From positions 496,001-560,000 of the forward strand of contig CAVWJJ010000004.1 of the NCBI GenBank assembly GCA_963755395.1: a DNA stretch of 64,000 nucleotides. Reading direction: 5' to 3'. A program made the translations under genes and the position numbers. Origin of the DNA: DAHVFK01 sp963755395 (GTDB lineage Bacteria; Pseudomonadota; Gammaproteobacteria; Burkholderiales; SG8-39). Within the stretch, counting starts at the first letter, position 1. Each line of letters opens with the position of its first letter. This document shows positions 9,571 to 17,462 of this stretch, one piece after another. The notes under the pieces were generated by a model that saw nothing but the letters and a program-made list of their open reading frames with translations, was not told the origin of the DNA and made no database searches.

Positions 9571-11016
9571 CTAGCTCTTGGTCTGGGGCGGCGATTCCCC
9601 GCTCGCCGCGCTCATGCGGCTGTAGAGCGTCGTGCGGTTCACGCCCAGCAGCTTGGCCGCCTGGCTCATGTTGCCGCTGGTCAGGCGCAGCGCGGCTTCG
9701 ATGTAGGCGCGCTCCCAGGCCCCGAGCGTCTGGTCGAGGTGGAAGCCGCGCTCGCGTTCGATCTGCCTGAGCGCCTGCGCCAGCAGGCCGGACTCGCCGC
9801 CTGCGGGGCCCAGCGGCGTCTCGAGGTCGAACTCCGGCTCAAGCTCCGCGACCGAGAGCCGCTGCCCCGCGTACTTGGTGGTGAGCCGAATCACGATGTT
9901 GCGCAGCTCGCGCACGTTGCCGGGGAACGGGTAGGCGAGCCAGCGCCTTTCCGCCGCGCCGTCGAGCGAAAACGGCTGCACCGCGGACTGTTCGGCGTAG
10001 AAGCGGCGGAAGTACTCGAGCAGCAGCAGCTTGTCGGACTCCATCTCGCGCAGCGGTGGGACGTTGAGCGTCAGGACCGAGAGGCGGTGGTAGAGGTCGG
10101 CGCGGAAGGTGCCGCGCTTCACTTCTTGGCGCAAGTCTCGATTGGTGGCGGCGACCACTCTGGCACGCGAGATGCGCCCCTGGGTTTCGCCCACGCGCTG
10201 GTACTCGCCATTCTCCAGCACGCGCAGCAGCTTGGCTTGCATCTCGAGCGGAAGCTCGCCGATCTCGTCCAGGAACAGGGTGCCGTCGTGCGCGTCCTCG
10301 AAATAGCCGGACTTGTTGCCGCTGGCGCCAGTGAAGGCGCCCTTGACGTAGCCGAACAGCGTCGGCTCGACCAGCGAGGGCGAGATGGCGGCGCAGTTGA
10401 GCGCGAGGTAGGGCTTGGGTGCACGCGCGGACTGCCGGTGCAGGCTTTGCGCCACCAGGTCCTTGCCGCTGCCCGACTCGCCCTCGATCAGGACCGGGAA
10501 GGGCGAATCGGCGAACTGGGCAATCTGGCTCCTCAGCTTGGCGAGCGCCGGGCAGGCGCCGACCAGGCCGATCGCTTCCTCGGGTCGCTGACCGAGCTCG
10601 GCCGCGCGCACTTCGAGCGCACGGGTCAGCGTGCGCTTGAGCGTCGCGGGGTCGCAGGGCTTGGCGATGAACTCGGCCGCGCCGAGCGTGCGCGCGTGGC
10701 GGGCGTGGGCGGCGTCGTTTTGGCCCGACAGCACGAAGATCTTCATGCTCGGCGCGTGCGCCAGCAAATCGGCGATGAGCTGGAATCCCTCGTCGGGAAC
10801 GTGCGGCACCGGCGGCAGCCCGAGGTCGACCAGCGCGAGCTGCGGCGCCTGCGGCAGCTGGCGCAGGAGCGAGACCGCCTGCTCGCGCGAGTCGGCGGTG
10901 AGGACCTCGAAGTCGGTTCCAAGCGCGAACGACAGCGTGTCGGTGATCAATTCGTCGTCGTCGACGATGAGCAGCGACGGCTTGCCCTCTCGCGCTTCGC
11001 GCAGGTTAGTTGCCAT
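9571..11016 (-). CDS. PrsR-like sigma54-dependent response regulator
   Basis: ATG start at 11016 (a GTG lies one codon earlier); 481 aa. Receiver domain at about 12-130 with acidic pair DDDE and phospho-acceptor Asp64 in LVDLGLPP. Sigma54-interacting AAA+ domain at about 150-375 with Walker A GESGSGKD (179-186) and an intact GAFTGA loop (226-231). A Fis-type helix-turn-helix (GNMSQAAKLLGVNRTTLYSRM) ends the protein. The receiver sequence resembles PrsR regulators associated with PEP-CTERM exosortase systems, though no exosortase gene is visible here. It lies just upstream of the msh-like operon on the same strand, so it may be co-transcribed with it. No cognate sensor kinase is in the window. 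Confidence 0.8.
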   Translation of the reverse strand: MATNLREAREGKPSLLIVDDDELITDTLSFALGTDFEVLTADSREQAVSLLRQLPQAPQLALVDLGLPPVPHVPDEGFQLIADLLAHAPSMKIFVLSGQNDAAHARHARTLGAAEFIAKPCDPATLKRTLTRALEVRAAELGQRPEEAIGLVGACPALAKLRSQIAQFADSPFPVLIEGESGSGKDLVAQSLHRQSARAPKPYLALNCAAISPSLVEPTLFGYVKGAFTGASGNKSGYFEDAHDGTLFLDEIGELPLEMQAKLLRVLENGEYQRVGETQGRISRARVVAATNRDLRQEVKRGTFRADLYHRLSVLTLNVPPLREMESDKLLLLEYFRRFYAEQSAVQPFSLDGAAERRWLAYPFPGNVRELRNIVIRLTTKYAGQRLSVAELEPEFDLETPLGPAGGESGLLAQALRQIERERGFHLDQTLGAWERAYIEAALRLTSGNMSQAAKLLGVNRTTLYSRMSAASGESPPQTKS

Positions 11017-11755
11017 CACCGCGTATGCATCTCAGAAAAGCCCGTTCGAGGTTGGGCTCCGAAAAACGGTCGCAGAGCCGGGCCGGCGCGCCGCGGAACC
11101 TGATCGCGCCTTGGTCCAGCACCGCCACCGCGGAGCACAGTTGCTCGATGTCGGCCAGAACGTGCGACGTGATCAGCAGCGCCCGCCCCTCGCCGACGAG
11201 CCGCCGCAGCACCGATTTGACCGCGACCCGGCCGGCAGGGTCAAGGCCGCTCATGGGTTCGTCCAGCACGTAGACCTCGCGCTCGACCAGGAAACAGGCC
11301 GCCAACCCGAGCTTCTGAGTCATTCCCTTGGACAGCTGGCGCACCGGGCGCTCGAGCACGCCCGGCTCCAGCTCGAGTTCGGCGAGCAGCGCCTCGGCGC
11401 GCGCGGCGTCGTAGCGCGCACCGGCGAGCGACTGCATCAGCTCGAGAAACTCCCGGCAGCGCAGGTAGTGCGGTGGCACGAAGCGCTCCGGCACGTAGGC
11501 CAGCCGGCGGCGCGCTTCCGGACGGCCGCTCGGCACGCCGAACAGCTCGATCCGCCCCGCGTCGTGGGAGCACAGATCGAGCAGGCACTTGATTAGCGTG
11601 GTCTTGCCTGCACCGTTCACCCCCGCCAGCCCGACCGATTCGCCTGCGCCGACCGAGAGGTCGACTCCGCGCAGGACATCGCGCCTGCCGTAGCGCTTTT
11701 CGAGGCCGACCACGTGTATCGCAAGCGCCGCCGGAGGTGCGTCGGACAAGGGCAT
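11006..11755 (-). CDS. ABC transporter ATP-binding protein (CcmA/NatA-like)
   Basis: 249 aa single ATPase domain. Walker A is GVNGAGKTT (about 43-51), the signature motif is LSKGMTQKLGLA, and Walker B is VYVLDEPMSGLDP, followed by a switch His (ITSHVLAD). The sequence resembles ABC-2-type exporter ATPases. Its 3' end overlaps the start of the response-regulator gene by 11 nt, so the two are probably translated together. No permease gene is adjacent on this strand, so the partner and substrate are unknown. The start at 11755 gives a plausible N-terminus (MPLSDAPPAALAIHVVGLEKRYG). Confidence 0.75.
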   Translation of the reverse strand: MPLSDAPPAALAIHVVGLEKRYGRRDVLRGVDLSVGAGESVGLAGVNGAGKTTLIKCLLDLCSHDAGRIELFGVPSGRPEARRRLAYVPERFVPPHYLRCREFLELMQSLAGARYDAARAEALLAELELEPGVLERPVRQLSKGMTQKLGLAACFLVEREVYVLDEPMSGLDPAGRVAVKSVLRRLVGEGRALLITSHVLADIEQLCSAVAVLDQGAIRFRGAPARLCDRFSEPNLERAFLRCIRGDGN

Positions 11756-11815
11756 GGACGCTAATATATAGGTAATCGAGTAAAATCCGCCCTTTCCCTA
11801 CGGCGCCGTTTCCTC
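11756..11815. promoter_or_regulatory. Divergent promoter region between ABC ATPase and mlaF
   Basis: This 60-nt gap is the only AT-rich patch locally. It contains TAATATATA (11763-11771) and TAAAAT (11781-11786) before a GC-rich leader. The TAAAAT can serve as a -10 for the mla operon, and the reverse complement of the first patch as a -10 for the leftward genes. I cannot fit good -35 boxes, so this is a location call rather than a defined promoter. Confidence 0.35.
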
Positions 11816-12625
11816 TTGCCGGACTCCAACATTGTCGAAGTCGAGAGCGTCTGGTTCGGCTACGACCCCGAGCGCCCCGTGCTGCGCGACGTCAGCGTGA
11901 CGATCCCGCGCGGCAAGGTGGTGGCGATCATGGGTCAGTCAGGTTGCGGCAAGACGACCCTGCTGCGCATCATTGGCGGTGTTCACCTGCCGACGCGGGG
12001 GCGGGCGCGGGTCCTCGGAACGCTGACCGGCGAGCTCGACCAGGACGGCCTGTATGCCATGCGCCGCCGGATGGGAATGCTGTTCCAGTTCGGCGCGCTG
12101 TTCACCGACATGTCGGTCTACGATAACGTGGCGTTCCAGATGCGCGAGCACACCGACCTGCCGCACGACATGATCCACGATCTGGTGATGCTCAAGCTGC
12201 AGGCGGTCGGCCTGCGCGGCGCGGCGCGGTTGATGCCGTCCGAGCTCTCGGGCGGCATGGCACGACGCGTGGCGCTCGCGCGCGCCATCGCGCTCGATCC
12301 GCAACTGATGCTCTACGACGAGCCTTTCACCGGTCTGGACCCGATCTCCTTCGGCGTCATCGCGCGCCTGGTCAGGACCCTGAACGACGCGCTCGGCGCG
12401 ACCTCCATCGTGGTCAGTCACGACGTGCAGGAGTGCCTCGACATCGTCGACTACCTCTACTTTGTCGCCGACGGGCAGGTCGTGGCCAAGGGCACGCCGG
12501 AGGAGATCCGGGCCTCGCAGGAGCCGTTCGTCGATCAGTTCGTGCACGGCAAGCCGGACGGTCCGGTGCCGTTCAACTACCCCGCGCCCGCGTATGGCGC
12601 CGACCTCGAGCTGACGGAGGCCTGA
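11816..12625 (+). CDS. mlaF: Phospholipid ABC transporter ATP-binding protein MlaF
   Basis: 269 aa. Walker A GQSGCGKTT, signature LSGGMARRVALARA and Walker B LMLYDEPFTGLDP are all present, and the protein aligns by eye with MlaF. It powers the inner-membrane MlaFEDB complex that moves phospholipids between the outer and inner membranes. The reading frame has no ATG near its beginning; the best start is TTG at 11816 (TTG CCG GAC TCC), without a clear ribosome-binding site, so the exact N-terminus is uncertain. It is the first gene of an overlapping mlaFED-A-C-B set, with mlaE starting 1 nt after its stop. Confidence 0.92.
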   Translation: MPDSNIVEVESVWFGYDPERPVLRDVSVTIPRGKVVAIMGQSGCGKTTLLRIIGGVHLPTRGRARVLGTLTGELDQDGLYAMRRRMGMLFQFGALFTDMSVYDNVAFQMREHTDLPHDMIHDLVMLKLQAVGLRGAARLMPSELSGGMARRVALARAIALDPQLMLYDEPFTGLDPISFGVIARLVRTLNDALGATSIVVSHDVQECLDIVDYLYFVADGQVVAKGTPEEIRASQEPFVDQFVHGKPDGPVPFNYPAPAYGADLELTEA

Positions 12626-12626
12626 G

Positions 12627-13433
12627 ATGGCGGGCAAGGCGCTGCGCGGCTACTTCGAGCGGCTGGGAAACCAGGTGACGTCTGGGGTCTGGCAGCTCGG
12701 CTTCGCGGCCCGCTTCCTGGGCTACTTGCTTCTGCACTCGGGCACGGCGCTGCGGCGCTTCAGCCTGACGATCCGCGAGATCTACTTCGCCGGCGTGCTG
12801 TCGCTCGTGATCATCATGGTCTCGGGCCTGTTCGTCGGCATGGTGCTCGGGCTGCAGGGCTACAACACTCTCGAGCGTTACGGATCCTCGGAAGCGCTCG
12901 GGGTGCTGGTGGCGCTGTCGCTGGTGCGCGAGCTCGGGCCGGTGGTCGCGGGGCTGCTGTTCGCCAGCCGCGCGGGATCGGCGATCACCGCGGAGATCGG
13001 GCTGATGAAGGCTACCGAGCAGATTTCGGCCATGGAGATGATGGCGGTCGATCCGATCGCGCGCATCGTCGCGCCGCGCTTCTGGGGCGGGGTGATTTCG
13101 ATGCCGCTGCTCGCGGCGCTGTTCTCGGCCATGGGGATCTTCGGCGGCTACCTGGTGGGCGTGAAGCTGATCGGGGTCGACGAAGGTGCGTTCTGGTCGC
13201 AGATGCAGGCTGCAGTCGACGTGCGCGAGGACATCCTGAACGGCGTCTTCAAGAGCATCGTGTTCGGTTTCGCGGTTTCCTGGATCGCGGTGTTCGAGGG
13301 CTACGACGCCGCCCCCACCGCGGAGGGCGTCTCACGCGCGACCACGCGCACCGTGGTCACCTCGTCACTCGCCATACTGGCGCTGGATTTCGTGCTTACT
13401 GCGTTGATGTTCACCGGAGGTACGGCAACATGA
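12627..13433 (+). CDS. mlaE: Phospholipid ABC transporter permease MlaE
   Basis: 268 aa membrane protein with about five hydrophobic helices. It carries the MlaE-family block RELGPVVAGLLFASRAGSAI (around residues 108-127) and the following EIGLMKATEQISAMEMM segment. It forms the dimeric permease core of the Mla complex. Translation is tightly coupled: it begins 1 nt after mlaF and its stop overlaps the mlaD ATG (ATGA). Confidence 0.93.
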   Translation: MAGKALRGYFERLGNQVTSGVWQLGFAARFLGYLLLHSGTALRRFSLTIREIYFAGVLSLVIIMVSGLFVGMVLGLQGYNTLERYGSSEALGVLVALSLVRELGPVVAGLLFASRAGSAITAEIGLMKATEQISAMEMMAVDPIARIVAPRFWGGVISMPLLAALFSAMGIFGGYLVGVKLIGVDEGAFWSQMQAAVDVREDILNGVFKSIVFGFAVSWIAVFEGYDAAPTAEGVSRATTRTVVTSSLAILALDFVLTALMFTGGTAT

Positions 13434-13903
13434 ATCGCTCGACGATCGATCTTTGGGTCGGAATCCTGGTCGCGGCGGGTCTCGGCGCGCTGCTCTTTCT
13501 TGCCCTCAAGGTGGGAAACCTGGCTTCTTTCTCCGCCGCCCAGACGTACGAAGTGAAAGCCAATTTTGCTAATATCGGCGGCCTGAAGGTGCGCGCGCCG
13601 GTAAAAAGCGCGGGCGTGGTCGTCGGACGGGTGGCGGACATCAGGTTCGATTCCGAGACCTACGAGGCGGTCGTGACCATGAGCCTTGGTGCGGGGTACC
13701 GGTTCCCGCGCGACACGGTGGCGAAAATCCTGACTTCTGGGCTGCTGGGCGAGCAGTACATCGGACTCGAGGCAGGGGGTGACACCAAGATGCTCGCAAA
13801 CGGCGACAGAATAAAGCTTACCCAGTCCGCGGTGGTGCTCGAGAACCTGATCAGCCAGTTTCTGTTCAGCAAGGCTGCCGAAGGCAAGGACAACTCGAAG
13901 TGA
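13430..13903 (+). CDS. mlaD: MlaD, MCE-domain phospholipid-binding protein
   Basis: 157 aa. One N-terminal membrane helix (WVGILVAAGLGALLFLALKV) is followed by a single MCE domain (about 38-118) with the characteristic YEVKANFANIGGLKVRAPVK block. MlaD forms a hexameric ring that carries lipid through the periplasmic face of MlaFEDB. The gene overlaps mlaE (ATGA) and the next gene (GTGA). Length is typical for betaproteobacterial MlaD. Confidence 0.93.
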   Translation: MNRSTIDLWVGILVAAGLGALLFLALKVGNLASFSAAQTYEVKANFANIGGLKVRAPVKSAGVVVGRVADIRFDSETYEAVVTMSLGAGYRFPRDTVAKILTSGLLGEQYIGLEAGGDTKMLANGDRIKLTQSAVVLENLISQFLFSKAAEGKDNSK

Positions 13904-14652
13904 CCAGCCGCGCACAGATCCTGCTGCTCACGTTCGCGCTCGCCGGGGCCAGCGGCTGCGCGAGCGTCCCCAACCCCGATCCGAGCGATCCGCTGGAGGG
14001 GTTCAACCGTTCCGTGTACCGCTTCAACGACGCCTTCGACAGGGCGGTCGCCAAGCCGGTCGCCACCGCGTACAAGGAAGTCCTGCCCAACCCGGTACGC
14101 AACGGCGTGCGCAATTTCTTCTCCAACATCGCCGACCTGTTCATCGGCGTCAACAACCTGCTTCAAGGCAAGCCAGGAGAGGCGCTGACCGACTGGGGCC
14201 GCTTCGCATTCAACACCACGTTCGGCATGCTCGGGATCGCGGACTGGGCGACCGACATGGGCCTGGACAAGCACAACGAGGACTTCGGCCAGACCCTGGG
14301 CCGCTGGGGCGTGGGCAGCGGCCCCTATGTCGTGCTGCCCTTCCTCGGCCCAAGCGACGTGCGCGACAGCTTCGGAACCGCGCTCGACACGTATACCGAC
14401 CCGGTCTCGAACCACACCCCGGTGGACGAGCGCAACTCCGCGATTGCGCTGCGCCTGGTCAGCCAGCGCGCCGACCTGCTCGACGCGAGCCGCCTGCTCG
14501 AGCAGGCGGCGCTGGACCCCTACCTGTTCATGCGCGACGCCTATCTGCAGCGGCGCAGGAGCCTGATCTACGACGGCAGGCCGCCGCGCGAGCCGCTGTC
14601 GCAGCAAGGCGAGCCTGCGGGCGGAGGAACGAACTATGCTGCGCGGCCTTAA
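13900..14652 (+). CDS. mlaA: MlaA/VacJ outer-membrane lipoprotein
   Basis: 250 aa, GTG start overlapping the mlaD stop. It has a lipoprotein signal peptide with Cys at about residue 20 (GASGC) and the MlaA/VacJ core: DPLEGFNRSVYRFN, GRWGVGSGPYVVLPFLGPS and DVRDSFG. MlaA removes misplaced phospholipids from the outer leaflet of the outer membrane and passes them to MlaC. In E. coli mlaA is elsewhere in the genome; here it is built into the operon, as is common in Betaproteobacteria. It overlaps mlaC by 17 nt. Confidence 0.93.
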   Translation: MTSRAQILLLTFALAGASGCASVPNPDPSDPLEGFNRSVYRFNDAFDRAVAKPVATAYKEVLPNPVRNGVRNFFSNIADLFIGVNNLLQGKPGEALTDWGRFAFNTTFGMLGIADWATDMGLDKHNEDFGQTLGRWGVGSGPYVVLPFLGPSDVRDSFGTALDTYTDPVSNHTPVDERNSAIALRLVSQRADLLDASRLLEQAALDPYLFMRDAYLQRRRSLIYDGRPPREPLSQQGEPAGGGTNYAARP

Positions 14653-15277
14653 GCGCACCCTCGCGAGTGCCGCGCTCGTCGCCGCGGCAACGTCCGTTTC
14701 GGCGGGCGATGCCATGACGCCGCCGGACGTTCTGGTGAAGCAAGTCACGCTCGAAGTGGTCTCGATCATCAAGAGCGACAAGGACATTCAGAGCGGCGAC
14801 CGCCAGAAGATCATCGGCCTGATCGAGGCCAAGGTGCTGCCGCACTTCGATTTCACCAGTATGACCGCGACCGCGGTGGGCCTGAGCTGGAGGAAGGCAA
14901 GCCCCGAGCAGAAGACGCGCCTGACCGAGGAATTCAAGACGCTGCTGGTGCGGACTTACGCCAGCGCGCTCGCGGCGTACAGCGACCAGAGGTTTGATTT
15001 CCGGCCGCTGCACGCGCGGCCGAGCGACACCGATGTGACGGTGCAGGTGCGCATTATCCAGCCCGGGGCGCAGCCTGTGCCGATCGACTACGGCATGGAG
15101 AAGACCTCCTCTGGCTGGCAAGCCTACGACGTCACCGTAGGGGGCGTGAGCTTGGTAGCGAACTACCGCACCGAATTCGGCAACATCGTTCGCGCCGAGG
15201 GAATCGACGGTCTGATCCGCAGTCTGCACACGAAGAACGAATCGCTCGCGCAGCCCGGGGAGCCGGGCAAGAAGTGA
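14636..15277 (+). CDS. mlaC: MlaC, periplasmic phospholipid shuttle
   Basis: 213 aa with an N-terminal Sec signal peptide (LKRTLASAALVAAATSVSAG). The Ttg2D/MlaC domain follows with MTPPDVLVKQVTLEVV at its start, a central HFDFTSMTATAVG block and VNYR-like VANYRTEFGNIVR near the end. It ferries lipid between MlaA and MlaFEDB. It begins inside the mlaA 3' end and its stop overlaps the GTG of mlaB. Confidence 0.92.
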   Translation: MLRGLKRTLASAALVAAATSVSAGDAMTPPDVLVKQVTLEVVSIIKSDKDIQSGDRQKIIGLIEAKVLPHFDFTSMTATAVGLSWRKASPEQKTRLTEEFKTLLVRTYASALAAYSDQRFDFRPLHARPSDTDVTVQVRIIQPGAQPVPIDYGMEKTSSGWQAYDVTVGGVSLVANYRTEFGNIVRAEGIDGLIRSLHTKNESLAQPGEPGKK

Positions 15278-15567
15278 TCCGGCGCGACGGAACCACTCTG
15301 ATGCTGAGCGGCCCGGTGACGCTCGCGAACGTCGCGCAGGTCCTGGAACAGGGCCTGCAGCAGATCCGAGACGGCGCGCGCACCATCGATCTGGGCGAGG
15401 TAACGGAGCTCGATTCGTCCCTGCTGGCAATGATGCTCGCCTGGCTGCGCGAGGCGAAGCAGCGCAAATCCGAGCTCGCCTTCGCTAACCTGCCGCAGGG
15501 CCTCGAGACCATCGCAAAACTTTACGGCGTGGACGGGCTGCTGCCCGGCCCGGGCGCGCACCACTGA
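15274..15567 (+). CDS. mlaB: MlaB, STAS-domain subunit
   Basis: 97 aa STAS-domain protein, GTG start at 15274 overlapping the mlaC stop (GTGA). Conserved STAS features include LSGPVTLANVAQVLEQG at the start and the VTELDSSLLAMMLAWLREA segment near residues 47-65, where a phospho-acceptor-type Ser sits. MlaB stabilises MlaF and regulates its ATPase activity. The stop (TGA, 15565-15567) overlaps a possible CTG start of the next ABC gene. Confidence 0.88.
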   Translation: MIRRDGTTLMLSGPVTLANVAQVLEQGLQQIRDGARTIDLGEVTELDSSLLAMMLAWLREAKQRKSELAFANLPQGLETIAKLYGVDGLLPGPGAHH

Positions 15568-16463
15568 CCTCCGCGATCGAGATCCACGGCGTCGAGAAGC
15601 GCTACGGCACGCTGCGCGCGCTCGACGGAGTGACCCTTTCGATCCCGCAGGGCGAGTTCTTCGGTTTGCTGGGGCCGAACGGCGCCGGCAAGACTACCTT
15701 GATCAGCATCGTCGCCGGCCTGGCGCGCGCCGGCGCCGGCTCTGTTTCGATTCTTGGCGCTGACGTCGCGACCGAGTACCGCCGCGCGCGACGGCTGCTC
15801 GGCATCGTGCCGCAGGAGCTGGTGTTCGATCCTTTCTTCACGGTGCGCGAAACGCTGCGCTTCCAGTCCGGATACTTCGGCATCCGTCGCAATGACGCCT
15901 GGATCGACGAGATCATGCACCACCTCGATCTCAGCTCCAAGGCGGACGCCAACATGCGCGCTCTCTCCGGCGGAATGAAGCGCCGCGTGCTGGTGGCGCA
16001 GGCGCTGGTGCACAAGCCGCCCGTGATCGTGCTTGACGAGCCCACCGCGGGCGTCGATGTCGAGCTGCGGCAGGGCTTGTGGCATTTCGTGCGGCGGCTC
16101 AACCGCGACGGCCACACGGTGGTGCTCACCACGCACTATCTCGAGGAGGCGGAGTCGCTGTGCACCCGAATCGCGATGCTCAAGGCCGGGCGCGTGGTCG
16201 CGCTCGACTCGACCCGCAACCTGCTGGCGAGCGTCTCCGGCCTGTACCTCAAGCTCGGGCTCGAGCGCGAGGTGCTGCCCGAGGTGCTGGTCGCGCGTCT
16301 GGTGGGGCGTGACGGCGCGCGCGTCACGCTGCACCTGGAAAGCTATGCCGAGATCGAGGCGGTGCTCGCGGGGCTACGAGAGGCCGGGGTCGCTGTCACC
16401 GAATTCGAGCTCGAACAGCCCGACTTGGAGGAAGTCTTCATGGGCGTGATGGGGCGGCCCTGA
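15564..16463 (+). CDS. ABC-2 exporter ATP-binding protein (YadG-like)
   Basis: ATPase with Walker A GPNGAGKTT, signature LSGGMKRRVLVAQA and Walker B VIVLDEPTAGVD. The first conventional start in this frame is GTG at 15630, but that would remove the conserved first strand and the A-loop Tyr (EIHGVEKRYG). The frame is open back to a stop at 15486 with no ATG, GTG or TTG before 15630. A CTG at 15564, overlapping the mlaB TGA stop, restores the full domain (299 aa). I therefore place the start there as the best inference. Its permease partner follows, overlapping by 1 nt. Such pairs are conserved between mla and ibaG in this group; the substrate is unknown. Confidence 0.8.
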   Translation: MTSAIEIHGVEKRYGTLRALDGVTLSIPQGEFFGLLGPNGAGKTTLISIVAGLARAGAGSVSILGADVATEYRRARRLLGIVPQELVFDPFFTVRETLRFQSGYFGIRRNDAWIDEIMHHLDLSSKADANMRALSGGMKRRVLVAQALVHKPPVIVLDEPTAGVDVELRQGLWHFVRRLNRDGHTVVLTTHYLEEAESLCTRIAMLKAGRVVALDSTRNLLASVSGLYLKLGLEREVLPEVLVARLVGRDGARVTLHLESYAEIEAVLAGLREAGVAVTEFELEQPDLEEVFMGVMGRP

Positions 16464-17218
16464 TGACCGGCTTCGCGACGCTGCTGTACAAGGAGCTGCT
16501 GCGCTTCTGGAAGGTGAGCTTCCAGACCATGGCCGCGCCGGTGCTCACCGCGCTGCTCTACCTTCTGATCTTCGCCCACGCGCTCGAAGGGCGGGTGAAT
16601 GTCTACCGGGACGTGAGCTACACCGCGTTCCTGGTGCCGGGCCTGGTCATGATGAGCGTGCTGCAGAACGCTTTCGCCAACAGCTCCTCCAGCCTGATCC
16701 AGTCCAAGATCAGCGGCAACCTCGTCTTCGTGCTGCTGCCGCCGATCTCCTACCAGGAGTTCTTCTGGGCCTACGTGCTTGCTTCGATGGTGCGCGCGAA
16801 CGCGGTCGGCCTGGGTGTGTTCGCGGCGGCGGTCTGGTTCGTCGACCTCAAACTGCAGGCGCCGCTATGGGCGCTCGCCTTCGCCCTGCTCTGCAGCGGG
16901 CTGCTCGGCACGCTCGGGCTGGTGGCCGGCATCTGGGCGGAGCGCTTCGACCAGCTTGCCGGGTTCCAGAACTTCGTCATCCTGCCGCTCACTTTCCTGT
17001 CGGGCGTGTTCTACTCGATCCACTCGCTGCCTTCGTTCTGGCAGGGGCTTTCGCACGCCAATCCTTTCTTTTACATGATCGATGGCTTTCGCTACGGCTT
17101 CTTCGGCGTCTCGGACGTGTCGCCCGTGGTGAGCCTCACCGTGGTCGGGTTAAGCTTCGTGCTGATTGCGGCGGGCACGCTGTGGATGCTCAAGCGCGGC
17201 TACAAACTGCGGGGATAG
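16463..17218 (+). CDS. ABC-2 exporter permease (YadH-like)
   Basis: 251 aa with six predicted membrane helices and the ABC-2 permease end motif (LPLTFLSGVFYSIHSLP, about 173-189). Its ATG overlaps the stop of the ATPase gene by one base (TGATG), so the two make one exporter. The family includes YadH and NodJ. Position between mla and ibaG-murA suggests a cell-envelope role, but the cargo cannot be read from the sequence. Confidence 0.88.
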   Translation: MTGFATLLYKELLRFWKVSFQTMAAPVLTALLYLLIFAHALEGRVNVYRDVSYTAFLVPGLVMMSVLQNAFANSSSSLIQSKISGNLVFVLLPPISYQEFFWAYVLASMVRANAVGLGVFAAAVWFVDLKLQAPLWALAFALLCSGLLGTLGLVAGIWAERFDQLAGFQNFVILPLTFLSGVFYSIHSLPSFWQGLSHANPFFYMIDGFRYGFFGVSDVSPVVSLTVVGLSFVLIAAGTLWMLKRGYKLRG

Positions 17219-17222
17219 AACG

Positions 17223-17462
17223 ATGGTGACGGCGGACAGCGTCAAGCAGGGCATTGCGGCGGGCCTGGAATGCGAGCACCTGGAGGTCGCAGGCGACGGG
17301 GAGCACTTTCAGGCCCTGATCGTGTCGCAACAGTTCGAGGGCCGCAACAGGGTGCAGCGCCACCAGCTCGTTTACGGGGCGTTGGGCGACCGGATGCGCG
17401 AGGAGATCCATGCGCTGTCGATGCGCACCTTGACGCCGCAGGAGTGGCAGGCCGGTGGATAA
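17223..17462 (+). CDS. ibaG: BolA-family protein IbaG
   Basis: 79 aa, ATG at 17223. It carries the BolA/IbaG fold signature (HLEVAGDGEHFQALIVSQQF, then RHQLVYGALGDRM near residue 45-57). IbaG proteins partner monothiol glutaredoxins in iron-sulfur handling, and ibaG lies just before murA in most proteobacteria. Its end overlaps the murA GTG start by 8 nt. Confidence 0.88.
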   Translation: MVTADSVKQGIAAGLECEHLEVAGDGEHFQALIVSQQFEGRNRVQRHQLVYGALGDRMREEIHALSMRTLTPQEWQAGG

